Below are positions 1-23,010 of a stretch of 64,000 bases of DNA, in pieces. The number at the start of each line of letters is the position of its first letter. The first letter of the stretch is position 1. The translations under genes were made by a program, and so were the position numbers. The notes under the pieces were generated by a model, which did no database searches, had not been told where the DNA came from, and worked only from the letters and a program-made list of their open reading frames with translations. Source of the stretch: Gavia stellata (lineage: Eukaryota; Chordata; Aves; Gaviiformes; Gaviidae); NCBI RefSeq assembly GCF_030936135.1, contig NC_082600.1, forward strand, positions 26,605,943 through 26,669,942, written 5' to 3'.

Positions 1-34
1 GGCGGGGCCCGGCGCGGGGGGCGGCGGCGGCGAC

Positions 35-54
35 GGGCGGGCGGGCGGGCGGGC
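35..54. repeat. (GGGC)n simple repeat upstream of TGFB3
   Basis: Five consecutive copies of the tetramer GGGC lie about 110 bases upstream of the TATA box. Runs of three Gs separated by single bases can form a G-quadruplex, and the same motif offers overlapping Sp1-type GC boxes. The repeat is seen directly; a regulatory role is inference. Confidence 0.8.
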
Positions 55-147
55 GGCGTGGCTGCGCGGCTGCTGAAGCCATTAGCGCGGTGCTGCGGGC
101 GAAGGCCGGGCTTGGAGCTCCCTCCCCCGCCCGAGCCCCGTCCCGGG

Positions 148-154
148 GACGTCA
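148..154 (+). promoter_or_regulatory. CRE-like element of TGFB3 promoter
   Basis: The heptamer GACGTCA-type core (GGACGTCA, one mismatch from the palindromic cAMP response element TGACGTCA) ends 11 bases before the TATA box. The human TGFB3 promoter is known to combine a proximal CRE with a TATA box, so position and sequence both fit. CREB/ATF binding here is inferred from that precedent. Confidence 0.65.
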
Positions 155-165
155 TGGGAGGGAGG

Positions 166-172
166 TATAAAA
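166..172 (+). promoter_or_regulatory. TATA box of TGFB3
   Basis: TATAAAA stands in an otherwise GC-rich sequence, which makes it conspicuous. Transcription would start about 25-32 bases downstream, near 195-204, giving a leader of roughly 590 bases before the main AUG. A TATA box in a CpG island promoter is characteristic of TGFB3. Confidence 0.8.
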
Positions 173-235
173 TTTCAGCGGCGAGGCCGAGGGAGAGGCA
201 GTGTGCGCGGGAGGGGCGGCGCGGCGCGGCGCCGG

Positions 236-260
236 GCGGTGCGGTGCGGTGCGGTGCGGT
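236..260 (+). repeat. (GCGGT)5 pentanucleotide repeat in TGFB3 leader
   Basis: Five exact head-to-tail copies of GCGGT follow a GCGGC-rich run. It lies in the transcribed leader if transcription starts near 200, so it could vary in length between individuals and alter leader structure. Confidence 0.85.
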
Positions 261-396
261 GCGCGGCCGGGGCACGGCGGCCAGCGGAGCCAGCGGAGCC
301 CGCGGGAGCAGCGGGCGGCCCGGCGGCGCTGCTGCCGGCTGGGCGGGGAGCGCTGCGGTGCCGCGCTCCCGGCCGCCGGGGGTCGGGCACCGGGCG

Positions 397-402
397 ATGT
401 AG
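397..402 (+). other. Start-stop upstream element (ATG TAG)
   Basis: An AUG is followed directly by UAG in the TGFB3 leader, with G at -3 and U at +4. Minimal start-stop elements of this kind are known in other mRNAs to stall initiating ribosomes. Activity here is inferred. Confidence 0.5.
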
Positions 403-423
403 GGCGCGGGGCCCGCCGGGGGC

Positions 424-492
424 ATGAATGGTGCAGCGAGAGGGGCGGGCGCCGCGCTCCCCCCGCGGCGGCGGGGCGGCGCGGGCCGCTGA
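424..492 (+). other. TGFB3 upstream ORF, 22 codons
   Basis: This short reading frame opens four bases before, and overlaps, the in-frame upstream AUG at 428. It begins MNGAARG and is rich in Ala, Gly and Arg because of the local base composition. It ends well before the main start, so reinitiation would be possible. The peptide itself shows no recognisable motif. Confidence 0.45.
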
Positions 493-551
493 CACGTGCG
501 GCGGCGCGGCGCGGCGGGGCGCCCCCGGCTCCGCGGGACGCGGGGCGGCGC

Positions 552-635
552 ATGGGGAAGGAGCCCGGCGCGGCGAGGCACGGCGCCTGCCGCTTCTCCT
601 TGCGGAGCGCTGCCAGCTCTTCCTGGAAGTCCTGA
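552..635 (+). other. TGFB3 upstream ORF, 27 codons
   Basis: This upstream frame begins [10 protein letters not shown] and ends SSSWKS before a stop, 155 bases before the main AUG. Its start has G at -3 and G at +4, a better initiation context than that of the main AUG, so it is the uORF most likely to be translated. No product is known. Confidence 0.5.
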
Positions 636-790
636 GTCGCGCCCGGCGCAGTGAGTTCATGCACCTCCTCGCCAAGCCTCAGCCTGCGGGATCTGGGGAG
701 GCAGCCGCCAGCACACCGCCCGGTCCCCCGCGCCCGCTCGCCGCCGCCCGGGGGTCTCTCCCGCGGGCCACCGCCGCCGCCCCCTCGCAC

Positions 791-14431
<13,641 letters not shown>

Positions 14432-15440
14432 AAGGCACCCTGGCCCACCCAAAGCCAAGAGAGGAACTGTCAGCACCCAATCTCCTGCTCCCAGGCTAAC
14501 ACAAAAGTAACTGGGGGTCAGAGACTACGCATGCTGAGGGCCGAGTGCCACACCCTGGGGCTTAGAGTCTGGCAGCCCTTGGGGATCTCTTCTGGAACAT
14601 TTCTTGGTCTTGTTGGCAGTGTCATGTTCCTTCTGGGAGTTACTTTGGTGACACGAAGGCCACACTCTCCAAAATGGCCGGACAGTTGGTGCGGAAGAGA
14701 AGGACAGGGTGGAGGAACTGCTGTGTGTTTGAATGCTGGGTGGTTGAGCTGGGAAAGTGAGGGGATGAGAAAGAACAGGTGAAAGGGGGAATGGAGATGG
14801 GGTGATGTTTTCTATTCTAGCTTCAGCTATCTTAGGACCTCAGCCCTCCTCACTGGCCTGAAGAATTAAAGGTTTCCCCTGTAGGAGGAAACCCTGAAAT
14901 TTTCTTTAGAGAAAGAAAATGCACCAAGAAGGGAAGCTACTGAGAGAAGAAATGCTCAGAGATACACTTAGACTTTGGTCCCTCAGCGCTGTGATCCAGG
15001 AGTCCTGCAACTGAAACTCTGTGACTGCCAAACCTGTAAGTTCAGTTGGCAGATCCTGGCTATTGGTTTCTAAATGCAAACTGCAAGGCTCCCAGCCAGC
15101 CTGCTGAGGGTGGGCAAATACAAGGAAAGAGGGTGCTGAGTCCATTTTCAGAGGGACTGATGTCTCCATTCCGCTCTTTTCCCTTCCTGGAGTTTCTGAG
15201 AGATGGTTTCTGGGTCAGGGCAGGAGCAATTATCTGTGGGTACCTGAATGTTAGGCCCATACATTTGTGAGCTGATACACCCTGGGGACCTCTTGTCTGT
15301 TGTGGTTTGTGAGGTGCTTTGGGGTGTTCTGCATCTGTTCTGCAGGATGACCTGAATGTGGCCCAGGCCTCACCTGCCAAGACTTAAAAAATAGTAATCT
15401 CAAAAACATTGTAAAAAATAAATATTTGGGGGGGGAGATG
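14432..15440 (+). other. TGFB3: TGFB3 3' untranslated region
   Basis: About 1 kb runs from the stop codon to just past the polyadenylation signal, similar in length to the mammalian TGFB3 3' UTR. It has no long AU-rich instability element; I saw no clustered ATTTA motifs. The exact cleavage site is inferred. Confidence 0.75.
15417..15422 (+). terminator. TGFB3 polyadenylation signal AATAAA
   Basis: A canonical AATAAA lies 986 bases after the stop codon, followed within ten bases by a run of nine Gs, a G-rich downstream element typical of strong poly(A) sites. Other + strand AATAAA motifs occur at about 16279 and 16574 and could serve a longer isoform. Confidence 0.8.
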
Positions 15441-18400
15441 CTCTTTTTTCACAAGCAAGTTGTTTGTTGGAAGGTTAGATGGTTTGCTGTTTTTAAACTG
15501 CTACTGCTGTGGCATATTCAGTCACTCTAAAAGCTTTCCCCTTTCCAAAATGTCTCTTCAAAGGAACAGACAGAATTTAGGTCAGCCAGAGAGCCCCAGA
15601 ATGGAAATTCCTCGGTACCCTCAAACCATGCCTGGTGTATATGTGCCCTGTCCCTCCCTAGTCCTTCAGACATGTAAATGACCTCTGGCATCTGCTTTTG
15701 CTAGGTTCATATACAGCACCCCTCAAATGTAAAACACTTCCAACAATACTGTTTAAATAACCGGGGCAGTGCAGTTGCCACAGCTGACTAACATCCTATG
15801 TCCATTTCAATATATATGGTCTGCCAGTACAGACTTGTACACACAGGTAAATAACACACCCCTCCTCCTGATTTACCATGAAAATTGCAGATGCTTATAA
15901 AAAGCTCACAGATGTTGCCAGGCAAGAAATCAATGTACTTGTCTAAAAGTATGGGCTTTTTCAGCCATAAATAGTCCCAAAGGTAAAAATCTCTGGTGCT
16001 TGCATGCCACATGAGACTCAGAGGCTGCCTCTCTTGACTCTCCAAACCACAGCTATTTAAAGTCATGTTCTAGAGACCACAGAAGTTTCTCCCTGTCCCC
16101 TCCCAATTCCTGGTCCCCAGCAACTGAGTGTAAAATGACACCTAGCTGATTAATCGCTTGTGGCCAGGGCTCTTCATGGTCAGCTCAGAATTCAGCTCTT
16201 CCATGAAGCCCTTCACAATAGTGGCTGCTTCCATATACTTCACGTGAGGCTGCCATAACATGTAATTGCAAACATCTTAATAAACTGTAAACAACCCTCC
16301 CTGCACCATCACCAGCTGGCTAGAGGTTAGCAAGGGTGGGTCAGTGGAGGGAGCCTGCCAACCTGTATGACATTTTGGCTGGGGCACACATGCTCTGATA
16401 GAGGCACTCCCAAACGCTTAGCTTTATCCCTTTCATCTCTGGGGCTCCTTGACCTCTCATCGGTGTGATGATGAAAGGTGCAGCTCTGATCGGTCCTGCA
16501 GCAGTACTGTATTACTGTGCCCTGTACAGCTCTCCATGCCCATGCTTCCCCCCGCCTGCCCAAGGAGGGAGCAAATAAATGCATTAGGACTACACTACCA
16601 TGCTGACAGACAGGCCAGAAATGTAGTGGCTGCAATGGGGGGTGGGGGGAAATCCAGATGCCAATTGGCGTAGGAATTCTCTGTAATCTCCTTTTAGCAG
16701 CAGCCCCTGGGGAGGTTTTGGTTTACAAGCTGCAGTCTGTTCTTTGGTCATTGTTCCTCCTGAGCCCTGGGCTGGCTCTGCTGCCCATCCAATTGAAGGG
16801 CTTCCTCGCTAGTAAAGGGGGGGAAAAAAAAAAGGAGGGGGAGCTGCAAAGAGCTGAGCTAGAACACTTGCACAACTCACAGTCCTACGTGGCACTTGGA
16901 GCATGTCAGAACCACCCACGGATTAACCCTGGCAAGCCCCTTGAGGTGGGCCTGTCTTACTAGCCCTTGTTCACTGCTGCTCCTCAGTGGCAGGGAGGGG
17001 TGGCAGAAGGACCAAGCCATTTGTCTCCTTGGAAAGGAGGCAAAATGGCAATGGAAAATAAGGGGAGAAGAGTCTTGGGGTGTCCAACCAGTAACCTCAT
17101 GGGTACAGTAATCCTGGAAGTAAGACAGACACATTTCAGTTACTGCTTCTCTGTCCAGCCTTCCATTTCCCTAGCAATATTTAAGAATTATTCTGATTTG
17201 TGAGACAGGATCTGAATTAATTTTCTTACAATTAAAATAGCTTTTCTAGGGCTGTTTCAGCTATAATTCAGCAATAAACTATACTATCTACATGGGGTTA
17301 ATAACAGATTGAATACACTCCTGGGCACAGGCTTACCAGAATGTTTCAGGACACTTGTGTGAGAAGGCAGAGGGCAGTTCTCTATATGCTCTGTTACTAG
17401 CTGGCAAATTGAGGAAGACAATGGGAAAGAAAAAGTGGGATCTTCACTGCCAACACTGAATATAGCTCCCAACAGTTCCCTTTTGTTGTTTGCAGGAACA
17501 AACAAAAGCTGATGAAAACAACTCCAGCACACTTTCTGTCTCTCTTATAAAGATCAATGGTTAGAAAGAGTGAAAAAAGCCTCTTCTGCACTGCCATAAG
17601 GCAGATCCTACACAGATGATCAGATGACCGTCTGTGTAGTCTCTGCTTCTCTGTGGGATACTCCATTATAGCATGCAAGAAGCCTAGACCTGAACTTGAA
17701 CACCTTGTTTTTCAGGCTGTAGTGCACTGTAGAGCTTTGCAAGGAACGCTGGTTCAGTAAGTACAGGAATGTATGCTGATATTTCAGCAAAGAATAGTAT
17801 TTTCAGACTAAACAAGTCTTTATTCCCTGGTCTTTGGGGTGGACAGTCTCTAGCTATCTCACTGCGCTTACAAAAAGCAGTAGCACATCCCTGTTACCAC
17901 TGTGTGAACTGGGTTATGCTACTTTGGTTCACCTTTCCATAACCAACAGACATCAATACAGTAAACAAGATGGACCGTGTCCAAAAGTAATAAAAGATAG
18001 AAAAGACAAACATACCTGTCCACTCCTCTGGCACCATCATAGCTCTGTTGTGCTCTGTCCTGTAATGTCTCACGTCTCTCTTCGTTGGAGCTACCAAATT
18101 TCCGTTCTCGCAGTTCACAGATCCTTTTCTTACTGTTCTATGCTGCTCTGAAGCTTTCCTTACCTTTGACTGGAGTGTCCTCCTCATCAGAGCAGAAATA
18201 CAGGAAGTCTTTAGGCTCAGACTGCTTTGTAAATGAAATCACTACAGCCATCCCATGACAGAAGAGGATCCATTGCAATGTCTTATGAAGCAGACGTCTT
18301 CAATATGGTCCAGGGTCCAATGCAGGGCAGGTTCAGTACCACAGGGTGAGCAGGATGCAGCTCTAGAGCCAGCTCCATTGTGCACAAAAGGTTTCTTACC

Positions 18401-21400
18401 CACTACAAGTGTTTCTAGTGGCACGCAAAACATCAACTCTGTAGTACTGGGTTGTCTTCTCTTAATAGGTGATTGAAAGGCAATGAAATAAATCAAGAAA
18501 ATACAGTTTTCAATACATATGGAGCCAATAGCGTGGTATCTACACGCTTGCAAAACTACACTGATTTGTGGTAGTGCAAAGTAACAGATGGTTGTATGGG
18601 CTGCCTATAACCTACACTATTTGTGGCTTACAGTAACAGCAGCAATTTGGGTACAGTGCAATGAGGAAAACATGCCTTTTAATTCTTTAAAAATAACATC
18701 TATTAAAAATTTTTTTTACGTTCAAAATCACTAGAATATATTGATCAAAAGCTGTATAAAATTAATAACTAACATGCATACTATGATGTGTAGTAAAAGA
18801 ACACCTGGACTTTCAGGTCTCTGCTTTACAAATATCTTCTTTTGTATACAGGGAAGTCATTTGAGCCCTGGTTCATTTTTGATGCAGCTCCAGAAGTGAC
18901 AGATGGAAGCAACTAAGCTCAGTGTCTTTTGTCCTCTCTTGAAGAGAGGCTTCAGATGCCCTGTACAAATGCAAGATCCTTTATCATGCAACAAGTTAAC
19001 ATAGAAGAGATGAGACAGTTTTACTCATTGGGAAATAGATTGTCTTAGAAATGAATTCAGATACATCAACAAGAAATACAGCAAATTAAAATTGCTGATT
19101 AATGGTTGCCGTTCTCTTACTTCTCTAAATGACAGCAATGCATTTGAGATGCCACTTATGCCCATAATTTCAGAAAGAATATGGTATAGTACTTTGGATG
19201 TGTTTCCAGGAAAGACTAATTTCAAAGATTACAGACCTCAGTTACTCAGCTGCTTTTAGAAATCCTTATCGAGGGCTAGGTTACATAGGGAAGATGGCAG
19301 AGATGGTCTGAAGGCATTCAACCAAGCAGCTGGGCCTTTTCCAGTACTGGGTTATGATTTCATGGAAAATACACTTAGGGATAAGGACCTTTATATCTAG
19401 AACAGAATAGAGGTTTCTTTACAGCTGTGGTTTGTGGCAAAAAACCCCCACACATTATTGGTTTCCCACATCCTGCAGATAGCTTTCAGGCAGAAAGCGA
19501 GCAGCTTTCAGGCAGAAACTCTGTCCTGTGTGGTATATGCTGGCACTGTTGAATTATACCAAGGAATACCAATCTTTCAAGCGGTATCTTCTGAAGACAA
19601 AGATTTTTTTTCTCCCTCTTTCAGGGGGGTAGGGGTCTTTGTGCAGGGTGATATTGCCTCTCATTCCACTTAGTTGGCTAGGCAAGATGATACCTCACTG
19701 CTGTGCGCAGAGACCGATGCAAGAAGTAATTAGATGTAGAGGTTATCCATTTACAGAAAGCAAAGGTGACTTCCTTTTCTGGTCTGCCAACACACAGATA
19801 TTTTTCACCAGCTGTTTACAGATATTCATTCATCACATACAGAAATCAGCATAAGGCATTATAATAATATATTGTGGCCAGTGCATGTACATCACTTGAT
19901 GAAACAAACCAGCTGGGTCATATCAAACCAGAGATTTCCTGACATTCTTCAGGAAGGATTTCTTTTTTCTCCTGAAGTTATTATCCCTTTCAGAAAGCAG
20001 ACAAAGCAAAGATTTGCTCTGCAGCCAGGGGCAAATCTTACAGGATTTGTGTAATGCACATAGTGTAATGACTGGGGAATGTCTTGGTAACCATGTTCTT
20101 GTCCTTTCTTGAAACAAAAATGTATGGTCTTTTGAAGTGCTGAAACCCTCTTGCAGGTAGACTAGATGCTTGGGAGATCTCCACTGTTTTCAAGGATTTG
20201 TAAGAAACTCCACTTGTGGGGTAAAGCAGTAGCAGACAGTCTGACTCGCAACAAGAGGCTCTGGAAGACATCCAGCTTGCAACAAGCTGCCTCGCGTGAC
20301 ACAATTTGACATCTACCCCCTCAAAGGACACTTGCTACAGAAAACTCTGGCTATACTTTAGGATCTGAAGATCTCATTTGGATACTATCATGCTAAGTGC
20401 TCAGTGGTGCTAATCTTAAGAACTGTAACAAATGAACAGAACAAACAACAAACAGAAACAAAATAAAGGAAATGGCAATAAAAGCTCAGGGAAGTATGGT
20501 GTAGCAGCAGTTACAATGTGCTGACTACACATTTTAAATTGTCTTTCATTTTTATCAGTTTCACCTGCCCTCAGCCAAGCCATTATTCAAAAGACCTAAG
20601 AAACTTGCAGAGCCACAATTCGGCAGGAAGAGCCACCAATCTTTATTCTCAGATATTTTTCATGAGAAATTTTCAGTAAGCATACGGAGACATGAATTTT
20701 GTAGGTCTCTGGATAAGAAAAAAAAAATTCCTAGCTGATATAATAGACAAAATATATTCCACATTGAATTTCTGGAATTAGAAATGGTGGAGAAAACACA
20801 CTTTGAGGAAGGAAGACAACCCCGATTTGAATGGGGGAAGCATCATGCAACTGGAAGCATAAATACTGTAACTAGTAGCACTAATGGGATGCCTACAACT
20901 TCATTTGCCCTCCCAGTAGATTCACAGCTGTCCATCTGCACACCTTGAAGAATGGCACAGGCATCCTAGATGTATTAAATATATTTGACCCAGCATGACC
21001 TTTTCAGAAGGTCATACAAATAAGTCAAAACCACTTGAAAAACATGAGGTGAATCCTATATAGTAATCATGAGAAACAGTGGGGAAAAATCCCTTTTGAT
21101 TTTTCTTCCCCCATCTCAGAAAAAACAAATTTCGTAGTAGAATGAAGGAGAGAGAACAGTCAAACATTCGGACTTGGCAGTAGAGGGACTTTTCAAAGAT
21201 CCCTTCATGACTTTTGATATGGTAGTACTCAAGACATAGGGATTAGATCAATAACCACAAAACATTTTTTGAGGAGATTTTGTGACTTTTTAACATAACT
21301 ACACTGAGTACAGTAACTTATCTCCTCTTAGTCTGGGGGAAGAAAGCTACACTTCACCATTGCTATAACTATGGTTAAATGAAATTTTCTAAAATACTCT

Positions 21401-22639
21401 TGCAGGGACACCAAATTGAACTAATGTTCTGGGGTTGTCTTCTGTTGCACATCCCAGAACACCCGTAGGCAAAAAGCCAAATACAATGCTGAAATTGCTT
21501 TTAGAGATAACAGCGCCTCTTCCACCTGCCCCAAACAAATGATAAAAATTATGGTAATAAAAGATACATTTTTACAGCCCCCAAATTCTTAACAATTGCA
21601 TCAAATTTGGTTTTTTAAGGCCAATTACATTTTTTTTGTCTGATAGGTCAGATAAAGAAGCCACTCCTTTTCAAAGAATATAAGATTTCTCAAGCTCACT
21701 GTGTGCACCGTAGGCGTGGACGTGTAGAGAAGAGGCCCTGTTAAGTATACTCTTTTCCCTAGGGAACCACTATGATTCACTGAATACCACTGGCAAAGGC
21801 TTCACACCAGGGTCTTCACAGTGATCAGTGATTCTTTCCTTTAAATTGGAAACAGAAGTGAAAACTCTTCTTCAATGAGGGCCTGTAAAATCCTTTTTTG
21901 GTAAGGTAACAAGACAGAGCAGACTCCTCAGGGCAGACTTGGTGTCTTGCTTGTCACCTTCAGTTCAGCGGAGTTTGTCCTCTGTGTTAACACTGCACAG
22001 AGAGGCTGTTTCAAAAACTCAGAATCCAACAATTTTGGAGAAGATCAGGTTGCATTTCCTAACTACTCATCTCTAAGGCAGCAGGGAAACTTAATCTCAT
22101 TCTTCGGAAAAGGACAGTAGGGTTCTAAAGTGGGAAGAAAGCAGTTACCAGGTACTGTAGTTCTTTAAGATGTGCTGTGGTTGTGCACATTCACCCTGAA
22201 GGTGCTCTGCACTTTGGAAGATAAAGATGGCAAGAAGTGAAATGTGCATGAGTAAGATAACTTAAGAGCTTCTGTTAGTGGTAAGTATTTTCTTTTCCAT
22301 ATTTAAGCGATTAACCATTTACAAACATCATATTATGGATGACTTCCATACATCCTGCTTTCCCCCAAAATCACAAGTGTCTAGAGGTGGATCTTGGTGT
22401 CCTTTATGCTCTTGTAAGAGCTTCATCATTCTGAAAGCCTCTGCAGTATATAGTGCCCATCCAGTTGAAGGTGTAGACAAGCTGCATGTGACAACTTGGT
22501 AGATGTCAGCAATGGAGACTTTTCTTAGAGAACTCAACACCACAAAGTGAATTCTGGTGGAACATACCGCTGTCATGGAAGGCAGCTTTGCCTTGGCTGT
22601 TCTAGTAGGCTGTGCTGCAACTGTCAAAATAAAACATCC
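15441..22639. other. TGFB3-TTLL5 intergenic and/or TTLL5 3' region, no gene recognised
   Basis: In the convergent arrangement the 3' end of TTLL5 should lie somewhere between here and 45 kb. I looked on the - strand for an exon starting with one base completing a Lys or Asn codon after an acceptor and ending in a stop, and found no convincing match to the known TTLL5 tail. The stretch near 18.0-18.4 kb has unexplained exon-like signals, described separately. Otherwise I see nothing. Confidence 0.6.
18016..18400 (-). other. Unexplained - strand segment with three consensus splice donors
   Basis: On the - strand, donors GG/GTAAGA, AAAG/GTAAGG and ACAG/GTATGT fall at 18400, 18164 and 18016 in an otherwise feature-poor region. 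The part before the last donor is open in one frame (KKRICELRERKFGSSNEER and onward) and in a second frame. I do not recognise either peptide. It could be an alternative TTLL5 exon, a lncRNA exon, a decayed exon or chance, as purine-rich sequence often looks coding. Confidence 0.2.
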
Positions 22640-23010
22640 ATACAAAGTCAGACTACAAGACTGTCTAGCCCACCTCTAGTCTTTGACAGTGGTCAACAGC
22701 ACATCCCTGATAGACAAGCTAAAAACTGGGAAAGCCCATTGTGACACATCCCCAGAATAGTCACTTGAAAAGTCTTAGAAACTTCTTGCTTGTTTTTTAG
22801 TATTAATATTTAATATGCCCTGATATATTACTTTTTCATGGATTTGTCTAGTTGTCTTTTCAAGTGACATACACTTTGTATCCACATCATCTTGTGACAG
22901 GGAGTTCCATAAGTCAATTACATACTGTGGAAAAAAAAAATCGCGCACACACCCCTTTTTTCTTTGAATCTGTTAGTTTCATTTGATGCTCCTACTTCTT
23001 CTAAGTGGGC
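22640..23010 (-). mobile_element. Ancient CR1 3' region, inverted
   Basis: Read on the + strand, the phrases GACTGTCTAGCCCACCTCTA, GACAGTGGTCAACAGCACAT and GACAGGGAGTTCCATAAGTC follow the order of the reverse complement of the amniote CR1 3' UTR and end of ORF2 ('gtccatctagccca', 'gacagtggccaatgc', 'gcaatgagttccacag'). The element therefore points to the - strand with its 3' end near 22640. It is heavily diverged and cannot encode a protein. Confidence 0.7.

Larger units (their letters stand above)
195..790 (+). promoter_or_regulatory. TGFB3: TGFB3 5' untranslated leader with multiple upstream AUGs
   Basis: The leader begins about 30 bases after the TATA box and has no obvious intron. It contains an AUG immediately followed by a stop (397-402), a 22-codon uORF starting at 424, a 27-codon uORF starting at 552, and two AUGs (428 and 659) in frame with the main coding sequence without an intervening stop. 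Mammalian TGFB3 mRNA has a long, uORF-bearing leader known to depress translation, and this one has the same character. The start boundary is inferred from the TATA box, not from a mapped transcript. Confidence 0.6.

Noticed and set aside
16700-16810. - strand frame EEALQLDGQQSQPRAQEEQ behind a long pyrimidine tract
   Set aside because: The acceptor would be TAG after a C/T run and the frame ends after 20 codons. There is no similarity to TTLL5 and the base after the acceptor does not favour the expected Lys codon.
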